A stretch of 42,819 nt of DNA from Trichocoleus sp. FACHB-40 (GTDB lineage Bacteria; Cyanobacteriota; Cyanobacteriia; Cyanobacteriales; FACHB-T130), in assembly GCF_014695915.1 (NCBI RefSeq), contig NZ_JACJPF010000067.1:1-42819 (forward strand), given 5' to 3'. Made by a program: the position numbers and the translations under genes. The notes under the pieces were generated by a model, which saw only the letters and a list, made by a program, of their open reading frames with translations, had not been told where the DNA came from and searched no databases. Positions 26,899 through 34,340 of this stretch are shown here, piece by piece; position 1 is the stretch's first letter; every line of letters starts with the position of its first letter.

Positions 26899-26922
26899 GC
26901 TAGGGCGCGATCGCGCCCTAGC
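26899..26922. terminator. Perfect 24-bp palindrome after kinase 1
   Basis: The 24-bp sequence is an exact self-complement: arms GCTAGGGCGCGA and TCGCGCCCTAGC, with HIP1 at its centre. It lies 29 bp after the kinase 1 stop. No T-run follows, so it may be a terminator or just a dispersed HIP1 palindrome. Confidence 0.4.
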
Positions 26923-26997
26923 AATTAACTTAAAATTCCCGCCTTCTATTAATAACTAGCTCAAAGACCTGTTGAAACTAGCTATTTTGATAAATCC

Positions 26998-27408
26998 CTA
27001 AGCGGTTACTAGAATCATTGCTAAAATAGCCAGCGCAATCCCGACGCTCTGCTGGAGGGTGACTGATTCATGTAATATAAATACCGCAAGCAGGATGCTG
27101 ATAACGGGGTAAAGGGCAGACATCGTTGCTACCAAAGTAACTGGGCCTCTGGAAACTGCCATGAGGAAGCAAAAAGCACCTAGAAAACCTAGCATCCCCG
27201 TGGTTATAGCAAATGCAATACCTTTGGGATGTACATCCAGTTGGAATCGTGAAGAAACGAGGACGATTATTCCTAATATTAAAGCGCCTACTACTTCGTA
27301 AACAATCGCGCTTTTGGGCTGCAAATAGGTCGTGGTCAGTTTAGGAATAAATCCCCAAAATCCCCACACGACTAAAGCGCCTAATGTTGGTAAGATCCAC
27401 CCTTGCAT
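26998..27408 (-). CDS. Small EamA/DMT-superfamily transporter
   Basis: This 136-residue protein has about five hydrophobic segments and corresponds to a single EamA unit, half the usual ten-helix transporter. The segments include WILPTLGALVVWGFWGFIP, VYEVVGALILGIIVLV, AFAITTGMLGFLGAFCFLM, and the pair ending in SILLAVFILHESVTLQQSVG. Half-size EamA proteins work as dimers in small multidrug-resistance-like families; export of a metabolite or amine is a possible role, but the substrate is unknown. It sits in the same direction downstream of the Cache/ATP-grasp operon, separated by a 12-bp-stem hairpin, so it may have its own promoter. Confidence 0.85.
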   Translation of the reverse strand: MQGWILPTLGALVVWGFWGFIPKLTTTYLQPKSAIVYEVVGALILGIIVLVSSRFQLDVHPKGIAFAITTGMLGFLGAFCFLMAVSRGPVTLVATMSALYPVISILLAVFILHESVTLQQSVGIALAILAMILVTA

Positions 27409-27452
27409 TATTCAACAACCTCACATTCAAAGAATAATTAGACCTTTTAATC

Positions 27453-27485
27453 TTTGTAGAGACGTGCCATGCCCGTCTCTACAAA
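27453..27485 (-). terminator. Strong hairpin between the Cache gene and the EamA gene
   Basis: TTTGTAGAGACG and CGTCTCTACAAA form a perfect 12-bp stem with a 9-base loop (TGCCATGCC). It lies 44 bp after the Cache gene stop on the minus strand. It belongs to a dispersed cyanobacterial palindrome type and could end the operon RNA; there is no clear T-run. Confidence 0.45.
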
Positions 27486-27528
27486 AGAAATGTTACCGCT
27501 CACATTAAAGCAGGATGGCTATCCGCAA

Positions 27529-28548
27529 TCAAATCAAATCCGATTTAGGTATGCCAACAACCACAAGCCAGTCCAATCCATATTCCTCCTGCCAAGGAGT
27601 TACATAAACAAACTGATGATCGCCGTTTAATGAGAAATCAAACTGTTGCTCCTGAATCGTTTGAAAGCTGTTAAACTGCTTTTGCAACTCTTCAGCAATG
27701 GAACGAATTGCTAGATTTGGCGTGTTGAGAGCATTAAACCGTTCCAATCTGCCATCCACTCTATGCACAATAGAATGCTCATCAGCACTGCCGACTAACA
27801 TTCCATCGCGCTCCATAATAAAGATTTGTCCGGAAGAAGTAACTTTCAGGGTACCCAGAAACTTGCTAATTTCGCTGAGTAGCACATCAACAATTGCTAA
27901 CCCAAATAGCTTGCCATCTTTGTCATAGAGTGGACGTTCGGCATTAACCGCCACATAATTTTGATAACCGACATTAGAGGAAGTATCTTCAGGTTGGACA
28001 GACTCTTCATTAGCAACCTCTACATCATCAATATCAGCCGTAAAGATGTGAGTCCAAATCGGTTTACCTGCCTCAAGCGCCTGTTTATGCCAAGGCTGCG
28101 ATAGGGCATCATAATCATAGCTTTGGATTAGATGGGTGCGGTTTCCTTGTTCATCGGTTGCATAATCGCAGCCTTTGAAATTCCGATTTTCGTAAACTGA
28201 CAATTGTGTTCTCTCAATCCATCTTCCAGCGCCTGATTCTTTACTCCCGTCAGTTAAGGCAAAACCAATATAGCTAATACTGGGAAAGATTTTAGCAAGC
28301 CTCCATAAATGTTGCTCGCAAGCGATCGCATCATTGAGATCCAGTTGACCCGCAGCAACTACGTCTGCATTCAGTTGATTCAGTTGGTGGGGTAGCGCCA
28401 TATACGCGGTCAACCGTTCGCTGACACGCTGACCAGCTTGGCTGATTAATCGATATGCCAAGTTATGGACTGCTTGGGTCAATTCCACTTCGGCTGAGTT
28501 TGTTTGATGTTGATCTGTGATTTGCATACAGAATTTTGTTGGTATCAT
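27529..28548 (-). CDS. Stand-alone Cache sensor domain protein
   Basis: This protein of 339 residues from the ATG at 28548 (a TTG at 28554 and an ATG at 28527 are alternatives) aligns along its whole length with the Cache domains of kinases 1 and 2. Shared stretches include YMALPHQLNQLNADVVAAGQ, GAGRWIE, FIMERDGMLVGSAD, QFVYVTPWQEEYGLDWLVVV and a similar final PESD/PKSD. It ends exactly where the Cache domain ends, with no second membrane helix, HAMP or kinase, and it lacks the first membrane helix. It is thus a soluble copy of the sensor domain. It starts 9 bp after the stop of the ATP-grasp/SET gene, so it is almost certainly in that operon. It may bind the same ligand class as the kinases, or be a truncated kinase kept for that purpose. 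Confidence 0.85.
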   Translation of the reverse strand: MIPTKFCMQITDQHQTNSAEVELTQAVHNLAYRLISQAGQRVSERLTAYMALPHQLNQLNADVVAAGQLDLNDAIACEQHLWRLAKIFPSISYIGFALTDGSKESGAGRWIERTQLSVYENRNFKGCDYATDEQGNRTHLIQSYDYDALSQPWHKQALEAGKPIWTHIFTADIDDVEVANEESVQPEDTSSNVGYQNYVAVNAERPLYDKDGKLFGLAIVDVLLSEISKFLGTLKVTSSGQIFIMERDGMLVGSADEHSIVHRVDGRLERFNALNTPNLAIRSIAEELQKQFNSFQTIQEQQFDFSLNGDHQFVYVTPWQEEYGLDWLVVVGIPKSDLI

Positions 28549-28557
28549 TGACAACTA

Positions 28558-30045
28558 TCAAGGCTGGGTGGAAGCTTCCAATACCCGTTGTGCAAGCATT
28601 TCTGTCTGCATCAGATTTAGGGAATAGGTGGAATTTTTTCCTGGTTTGCAACAAGATGCGAATTGAATGTCTCCGCGACATTTCGGAGATCCACACATAC
28701 ACTGAAATCCCTCCATGTCTTCACCGCAGAATGCAGCAAAATCTACGGTCAATTCCTCACCCGCTTTGATATCCCGTAGCGCCATCAGATCGAGTCCCTG
28801 ATACCCGGTGTTGGGGTCACAAGAGTGGTTTTGTAATATCCAGTTCCCAGGATTTGAGTCACGCAAAACCAGAATATCTTCACCCAGAGGATAAATATAA
28901 CGCAACAGAAATGCTTGCTCTGCTTCAGTCCAGCGAGATTGAACGTGAGAACGGGTGACAATGCGTTGTGTTCTTGCTTCTCCTGGCGCGATCGCATCGC
29001 CAGTTTTGAAATACTGAGTCGCAAAAATGCCATAAGTTGCGATCGCACTTTTTCCTACGCGATATTTCTTCTGACGGCGCTGGTGTCCGGTAATTCCCTC
29101 GGCAATTATCTGGTTAAAAAATCCCGCGTGACCTGCTGGATCAAACTTCAGAATATAATCTGCTACCGTTTCATGACCCTGAGTACCAAAAACAGCGCAA
29201 GGAGAATTGACTTCTAGAAAAAAGATTTCTCCATTCTCGTCAACTCTCAAGTCAATCGAAGCATAACCACCCTGATTCATTTCCAAAAATAGTCGTCTAG
29301 CCGCATCTCGTAAACTTAACTCAAGCTGCGGATCGTCACAAGGAACATACCATTCTGGATGACTTTGACGGAGTTTTAGATTGTAAAATTGAAAATGCTC
29401 ATCCTTGGGCGGCACAAACTCGATTGGTTGATACACAATAGGCGAACAAACATCCTCTGGGTTAGCAACCAAAAGCACTGTGAACTCGCGTCCGGCGATA
29501 TACTCTTCAATCAGGATAGTGTCGAAGTCAGCAATTAATTCAGTGGCTTTGCTTAACAAAGCCTCTTTTGTAGTTATATGCGATCGCGCATCAATTCCCA
29601 GACCATCTCCAGACGCTGCTGGTTTTACAAACAAAGGAAAATTTAGTTCAACAGAGGCATTCTCTACATCAGTCAACGTTTCGGCAACCCAAAAGGCTGG
29701 CGTATCAACTCCTGCAAAATAAGCAATATGCTTCATTTCCTGCTTAGGAGAATCATACAAAGTTGCCGCAGAACCCGTATAGGGAAGATTCAACGCTTCC
29801 AATGCGCTCATTACTTCATGGCAAGAAGGAACATCCCAATGTCTATAACCTCGACAAAGATTGACAAAGATATCGTAACCCTCTTTCTTCAACTCTTTTA
29901 ACTGACGGTAGATCGTCGCTTTATTGAGAAATACAGAGTTTACTTCATCTTCTGGTTTTAGATTGGGAAAATAACTCGGTGAAGTGTAAGCTTCCAAGTT
30001 TACCGTTGCTTGAAAATAGTCAGGTTGCAGAACGCATACTTTCAT
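28558..30045 (-). CDS. ATP-grasp ligase fused to a SET domain
   Basis: This 495-residue protein has a D-Ala-D-Ala-ligase-like ATP-grasp N-terminal part: a strand-helix start (MKVCVLQPDY), PYTGSAATLYDSPKQEMK, K141 and the glycine loop PAASGDGLG, a lid with EEYIAGREFTV, and metal ligands in IDLRVDENGEIFFLEVN (E278, N280). From about residue 328 it is a SET domain: GKSAIATYGIFATQYF, N406-HSC-DPN, GEELTVDF, and a post-SET CxC-x4-C (C449, C451, C456). SET enzymes transfer methyl groups from S-adenosylmethionine to amines, usually lysine. Joining this to an ATP-grasp enzyme is unusual. The gene lies 61 bp after speD, on the same strand. The substrate is unknown. Confidence 0.88.
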   Translation of the reverse strand: MKVCVLQPDYFQATVNLEAYTSPSYFPNLKPEDEVNSVFLNKATIYRQLKELKKEGYDIFVNLCRGYRHWDVPSCHEVMSALEALNLPYTGSAATLYDSPKQEMKHIAYFAGVDTPAFWVAETLTDVENASVELNFPLFVKPAASGDGLGIDARSHITTKEALLSKATELIADFDTILIEEYIAGREFTVLLVANPEDVCSPIVYQPIEFVPPKDEHFQFYNLKLRQSHPEWYVPCDDPQLELSLRDAARRLFLEMNQGGYASIDLRVDENGEIFFLEVNSPCAVFGTQGHETVADYILKFDPAGHAGFFNQIIAEGITGHQRRQKKYRVGKSAIATYGIFATQYFKTGDAIAPGEARTQRIVTRSHVQSRWTEAEQAFLLRYIYPLGEDILVLRDSNPGNWILQNHSCDPNTGYQGLDLMALRDIKAGEELTVDFAAFCGEDMEGFQCMCGSPKCRGDIQFASCCKPGKNSTYSLNLMQTEMLAQRVLEASTQP

Positions 30046-30106
30046 TTTGGAAATCTCGGAGAGTTGTTTTGTTTGTGGAGTTCTAAAAGTTGGCGCTACT
30101 TGACTT

Positions 30107-30508
30107 CTAAGCTACAGACTCAAGCAAACAAGCTGAAGTGTTTGTCGAGACTTTTAAATTGCGACCTCGTGTAGCCTCAGCATAGGAAAACTGAGATGGC
30201 TCAAAGTGAAGCTTTAAATAGTCCATCAGGCGTAACACTTGAAGCGAACCATCTGAACAATGAAAGATATCAATTGAGGCATGACCCGTCTCAGGATAGG
30301 TATGTATCGAAACATGAGATTCACTGACGATCGCCACTGAAGTCACCCCAATTGGATAAAATTTATGGCTGAATAGTTGCACTAATGTAAAATTGGCTAC
30401 TTTCAATCCTTCTCGCATCAGTTCTTCTATTTGGTTTAGATCATCTAGAAGTTCTGCGTTACGGCAATCACTGAATTCCACAAGAAGGTGAGTTCCACAA
30501 AATTCCAT
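30107..30508 (-). CDS. speD: S-adenosylmethionine decarboxylase-like pyruvoyl enzyme (SpeD)
   Basis: This 133-residue protein matches class 1b prokaryotic SpeD in length and motifs. The processing site is in VSESHVSIHTYPE, with cleavage expected between E63 and S64; S64 becomes the pyruvoyl group. H69 and C84 (IDIFHC) match the catalytic histidine and cysteine of the family. SpeD normally supplies the aminopropyl donor for spermidine, but some bacterial SpeD relatives decarboxylate arginine or ornithine, so the substrate is not certain. No spermidine synthase gene is beside it; instead an ATP-grasp/SET gene follows. It heads a minus-strand operon, with two 52-bp repeats upstream. Confidence 0.9.
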   Translation of the reverse strand: MEFCGTHLLVEFSDCRNAELLDDLNQIEELMREGLKVANFTLVQLFSHKFYPIGVTSVAIVSESHVSIHTYPETGHASIDIFHCSDGSLQVLRLMDYLKLHFEPSQFSYAEATRGRNLKVSTNTSACLLESVA

Positions 30509-30664
30509 ACCTAATTACCTACGACTTTGCTTGCATGACCCTGATTAAATCAGCCCTAAAATCCCCGCCCAGCACTGAATAACCTGGAAGTACGTTCACC
30601 CAGGCCTAACGGTATAGCCACGTTATCAGTGCCAGCAGCAGAAAATCTTGTGACCTTATTAGTA

Positions 30665-30768
30665 GTTTTCCCAAATCAGCAATCAAATTCACACTAACTT
30701 CACAATATTTCAATTTGTTTTCCCAAATCAGCAACCAAATTCACACTAACTTCACAATATTTTGATTT
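30665..30768. repeat. Tandem 52-bp repeat upstream of speD
   Basis: Two head-to-tail copies (30665-30716 and 30717-30768) begin GTTTTCCCAAATCAGCAA and differ at about three positions. The period is exactly 52 bp, close to five helical turns. It lies 157 bp upstream of the speD start and could be a pair of regulator-binding sites. Confidence 0.75.
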
Positions 30769-30913
30769 GTTAAGCTGCAAGGACTGAATCCTCACCTTGG
30801 CTTTGTTGGGGTAGAATAGGGTGTTTTGGCATTGCTGCATGATTAACTTGACAATGCCATTCAGCCTAAAATTGAACGATATCTTCAAAAGCCGTTAGGA
30901 AACTAACCTATTT

Positions 30914-30925
30914 GGGAACTCTAAA
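30914..30925 (+). promoter_or_regulatory. Shared upstream motif, kinase 2 copy
   Basis: GGGAACTCTAAA matches the motif upstream of kinase 1 at 24516-24527. It lies 47 bp before the kinase 2 start. Function is inferred from conservation only. Confidence 0.35.
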
Positions 30926-30960
30926 ATTATGTATAACGTTGTGTTCTCTGAGTAACGCCA

Positions 30961-33240
30961 ATGAATGCCAAACCTGGCTATGCTGCTAAGGCTACTCAAC
31001 AGTTCCCCCTGCGGCTGATTGTGATAGTTCCCTTTTTATTACAAATATTTGCAGCGGTAGGGCTAGTTGGCTATCTCTCATTTATAAACGGGCAGAAAGC
31101 AGTCAATGACCTAGCTAATCAACTAATTGACAAAGCCAGTCAGCAGGTTGACGAACACTTGGATACTTATTTGGCACTGCCACAGCAGTTGAACCAAATC
31201 AATGCAGATGCGATCGCTTCTGGACGATTGAATCTGAATGACCCCAGAACAAGCGAGCAGTATTTCTGGAGTCAAGCTAGAGCATTTGAAACACTTAGCT
31301 ATATTGGCTATGCTCTACCGAATGGTGCCGAATCAGGCGCTGGGCGTTGGGTTAATGGCGTGAATCTCCTGGTTTATGAAAATCTCCTTGGAAACGGTGC
31401 AGCATCGGATTACACCGCTGATCAACGGGGAAACCGGAAAAGCCTTGTGCAGAGTTATCAGGCTGATCCTTTATTGCCACCCGGAGTGAAAGACATTATC
31501 AAAAAAGGTAAGCCAGCCTGGGCTGCTATCTACACCTACGCATTTGAGAATACGGTACAGATTACGGAAGCAGGCAAGGCAATAAAAAGCCAAAGCGGCA
31601 CTTCTGATATTGGTCTTAATTACTATGTGGCAGTTCCTGCTAGATATCCCATTTATGACCAGAAGGGCAAGTTACGCAGCCTTTTGATGGTAGATTTGCT
31701 GCTAACAAATGTGAGTGAATTTCTTCACAACCTGAAAGTTAGCCCTTCCGGACAAATTTTTATCATGGAACGCGATGGCTTGCTGATTGGCAGTTCCAGC
31801 ACTCAACCAGTTGTACACAAAGTCAATGGTGAGACAAAACGCCTGAGTGCGCTAGAAACGCCAGATCCGTTGATTCGCGCCGTTGCAGAAAAATTAAAAC
31901 AACAATTTAATAATTTCGCAGCCCTTCAAAATACTCAAGAACTTGAGGTGAAATTCAACGGGCAGCGTCAGTTTATTCAGGTCACTCACTGGCGCGATCG
32001 CTTTGGGTTAGACTGGCTGGTGGTTGTCACCGTGCCGGAATCTGATTTCAATTCCCAAATTAATGCCAACACTCGCACAACGATCCTCCTGTGTCTGGGA
32101 GCATTGGCAGTAGCAACGGTTTTAGGAATCTACACATCACGCTGGATTACTCGTCCCATCTTAAAGTTGAGCCAAGCATCCGAAGCGATCGCTACTGGAC
32201 AGTTAGACCAAACGGTGGAAGCTACCAACATCAAAGAGTTAGATGCGGTGGCACAGTCCTTTAACCACATGGCTTCTCAGTTACAAGATTCTTTTAACGA
32301 ACTGGCACAGACTAACGCCGAATTGGAAAATCGAGTTGAAGCACGCACCGCCGAACTTTCACAAACCCTTACTGATTTGCGGCGAACTCAAGCACAAGTG
32401 ATTCAAACCGAAAAAATGTCCAGTTTGGGACAATTGGTTGCGGGAGTAGCCCATGAAATTAATAATCCGGTTAACTTTATTCATGGCAATGTCACCTTTG
32501 TCGATGAATATGCTCAAAATCTTCTAGAGTTAGTGCAGCTTTACCAGGCGGAATATCCCCTTCCCACACCTGCAATTGAAGCCAAAATTGTTGATATAGA
32601 TTTAGAGTTTATCAACGAAGATATGTTGAAGTTACTCTCATCAATGAAATTGGGGACTGAACGCATACGAGAAATTGTTAAATCGCTAAGGACGTTTTCT
32701 CGATTGGATGAAGCGGACATGAAAGAAGTGGATATCCATGAAGGAATTGAAAGTACGCTGCTGATCTTGCAACATCGCCTAAAACCAAAACCAGACCGCC
32801 CAGCGATCGCAGTAATTCGAGACTATGGAAAGTTGCCCCTTGTGGAGTGTTATCCGGGACAACTCAACCAAGTCTTAATGAATATCGTGGTAAACGCGAT
32901 TGATGCACTCGAAGAAACCAAAGCCAATTGCACCTATCAGGAGAAAAAAGACCATCCCGATCAAATCACTATCTCCACTTCAGTGATTGATTCGCAATGG
33001 GTGCAAATCGCGATCGCGGATAATGGAGTTGGTATTCCCCAAGACGTTCAGCAACGGATATTCAATCCCTTCTTCACAACTAAACCGATTGGGAAAGGAA
33101 CGGGGATGGGGATGTCCATCAGTTATCAAATTATTACGGAAAAACATGGCGGTAAATTGGAATGCTTCTCCACTCCTGGTGAGGGAAGCGAGTTTGCGAT
33201 TCAGATTCCCATCCGTCAACAAGTCAGCGCTGCTGTCTAA
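30961..33240 (+). CDS. Cache-HAMP sensor histidine kinase 2
   Basis: This 759-residue paralog of kinase 1 has the same order: membrane helix (about 18-40), double Cache domain, second helix, HAMP, HisKA with H498 in GVAHEINNPVNF, and HATPase_c with NIVVNAIDAL, IADNGVGIPQ and GTGMGMSISYQI. Long stretches at the ends of the Cache domain and through HAMP are nearly identical to kinase 1 at DNA level. The middle of the Cache domain (about 150-195) and the part after the phospho-histidine differ, which would give different ligands and different partners. It has no REC. It is divergent from the speD operon and shares a 452-bp control region with it, making it the best candidate for a sensor of that pathway. 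Confidence 0.92.
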   Translation: MNAKPGYAAKATQQFPLRLIVIVPFLLQIFAAVGLVGYLSFINGQKAVNDLANQLIDKASQQVDEHLDTYLALPQQLNQINADAIASGRLNLNDPRTSEQYFWSQARAFETLSYIGYALPNGAESGAGRWVNGVNLLVYENLLGNGAASDYTADQRGNRKSLVQSYQADPLLPPGVKDIIKKGKPAWAAIYTYAFENTVQITEAGKAIKSQSGTSDIGLNYYVAVPARYPIYDQKGKLRSLLMVDLLLTNVSEFLHNLKVSPSGQIFIMERDGLLIGSSSTQPVVHKVNGETKRLSALETPDPLIRAVAEKLKQQFNNFAALQNTQELEVKFNGQRQFIQVTHWRDRFGLDWLVVVTVPESDFNSQINANTRTTILLCLGALAVATVLGIYTSRWITRPILKLSQASEAIATGQLDQTVEATNIKELDAVAQSFNHMASQLQDSFNELAQTNAELENRVEARTAELSQTLTDLRRTQAQVIQTEKMSSLGQLVAGVAHEINNPVNFIHGNVTFVDEYAQNLLELVQLYQAEYPLPTPAIEAKIVDIDLEFINEDMLKLLSSMKLGTERIREIVKSLRTFSRLDEADMKEVDIHEGIESTLLILQHRLKPKPDRPAIAVIRDYGKLPLVECYPGQLNQVLMNIVVNAIDALEETKANCTYQEKKDHPDQITISTSVIDSQWVQIAIADNGVGIPQDVQQRIFNPFFTTKPIGKGTGMGMSISYQIITEKHGGKLECFSTPGEGSEFAIQIPIRQQVSAAV

Positions 33241-33383
33241 CGGCATTCAGGGGATGCCAGACGGACTGAGCAAGTTTAGCGGTATAACTATGAATGAATG
33301 CCAGTGCGATCGCTCTGGTTTCATCAAGAATGCGATCGCATAAATCAGCTTTTGCTGCGCGCACTTCTATACTTCACCAACCT

Positions 33384-33959
33384 CTAGTCGGGTAATGCGA
33401 GTCCGGTTCGAGGATCGCGGATATAAAGCCCTAGAACTAACGAATCCATAACCGTATCCCACACAGGAATCAGGCGATCTGCATCGTCCACCCAGTAGTC
33501 AAAAGTAATCAGACACTGAACACCAGAACCTAGCCCAATACAGATTCGGGAATAAGCTTCGCGCTTTTCTTCAGGATCAATAAATTTGAATTGAGTCCAA
33601 ACGATACGAGCAGTTTGGCGCTTGAGTTGAATAATTTCCCCTGGCGCGATCGGCTGACGCTCATCATCTTTAACCACCTTCTTTAATAGCGGAACTAGCG
33701 GAAAATCTGCCCAGTTGCCAGGAGGCAGTAAATTAAAGGAAGCTTCTAAACGAGCATCATCGTTGGGTGGCTTTTTGTCTAGAAACCGGAATGACTTCTC
33801 ATCCGGTTCAAAATGCCAATCCTCAGGGACATCGAAGCGCAAGGCTCCTCGTCCTGCTACGAAGATCCGATTTCCTGGCTTTGATTTCCAGTTGTGGTCT
33901 TCTTTTAACTCTAAGGTTTCCTTAAGCCATTGGAGATTGTGCTTTTTCTTCTTAGACAT
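33384..33959 (-). CDS. Conserved-looking hypothetical protein
   Basis: I do not recognise this 191-residue protein. It starts with a lysine-rich stretch (MSKKKKHNLQWLKETLELKEDHNWK). It then has a strand-rich body with aromatic and acidic residues: GALRFDVPEDWHFEPDEKSF, an RLEASFNLL strand, TARIVWTQFKF, and a late strand-helix CLITFDYWVDDADRLIPVWDTVMDSLVLG. There is no signal peptide or membrane segment. The late segment resembles the end of small single-domain proteins that hold a beta-sheet with a C-terminal helix. Its codon use and HIP1 content match the neighbours. It is convergent with kinase 2. Confidence 0.7.
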   Translation of the reverse strand: MSKKKKHNLQWLKETLELKEDHNWKSKPGNRIFVAGRGALRFDVPEDWHFEPDEKSFRFLDKKPPNDDARLEASFNLLPPGNWADFPLVPLLKKVVKDDERQPIAPGEIIQLKRQTARIVWTQFKFIDPEEKREAYSRICIGLGSGVQCLITFDYWVDDADRLIPVWDTVMDSLVLGLYIRDPRTGLALPD

Positions 33960-34071
33960 AGCCGCCCCAGTGTTGACCTCCCTTTTATTTTGCCGTAGGT
34001 TGGTTTTAACTGTAGATGTTTGTTGGTGCCATGTCTGACGACAAGCCGCTCAAGCGTCTACGCTCATCAAC

Positions 34072-34152
34072 CTACTCTAAGCTATTCAAATACTTGCTCA
34101 ACGTTGGAAATTGCCGTGTTTCGGTGCGACTGTATCCTTGAATATAGGGCAT
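34072..34152 (-). CDS. Possible 26-residue protein
   Basis: The frame starts MPYIQGYSRTETRQF and ends with KYLNSLE. Its ATG is preceded by AGGAG with a 6-base spacer, a strong site. Upstream the same frame runs through WEQQERV to a TAG and then continues open as PLVCPGLDTSVHVCRHRWRS, so it may instead be the end of a broken longer gene. I know no family for it. Confidence 0.35.
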   Translation of the reverse strand: MPYIQGYSRTETRQFPTLSKYLNSLE

Positions 34153-34305
34153 GACTCTCTCCTGTTGCTCCCACACTCGATCCTAACTCCTCCACCGATG
34201 GCGGCACACATGAACGCTGGTATCTAAGCCGGGACAAACCAATGGGTTGCTTGGGTTCGTTCTGATATTATTTGTCAGAGTCCTAATGAGAATTAGGTTA
34301 AGGTC

Positions 34306-34335
34306 GCAGGCTAACACAGCGCCTTGTTAGCCTGC
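34306..34335 (-). terminator. Hairpin just after the GNAT gene
   Basis: GCAGGCTAAC and GTTAGCCTGC form a perfect 10-bp stem with a 10-base loop. It begins 6 bp after the stop of the minus-strand GNAT gene. No T-run follows, so termination is plausible rather than certain. Confidence 0.5.
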
Positions 34336-34340
34336 TGTTA

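Larger units (their letters stand above)
30509..30960. other. Divergent regulatory region of speD and kinase 2
   Basis: These 452 bp hold a 52-bp tandem repeat (30665-30768), a GGCATTG...CAATGCC inverted pair (about 30828-30860) and the motif at 30914-30925 shared with kinase 1. No coding frame is convincing. Both flanking genes must be driven from here. Confidence 0.55.
33960..34340. other. Intergenic region with a possible small gene and a hairpin
   Basis: This stretch of about 380 bp lies between the hypothetical protein and the GNAT gene. It contains a candidate 26-residue frame (34072-34152) and a hairpin (34306-34335). The same frame remains open upstream of a single TAG, which may be the trace of a longer, decayed gene. 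Confidence 0.45.

Noticed and set aside
30665-30768. CRISPR-like array
   Set aside because: Only two directly adjoining copies with no spacers, and no cas genes in the window.
30700-30888. Minus-strand frame of 62 codons upstream of speD
   Set aside because: It is produced by the 52-bp tandem repeat and AT-rich sequence, without a ribosome site or protein-like composition.
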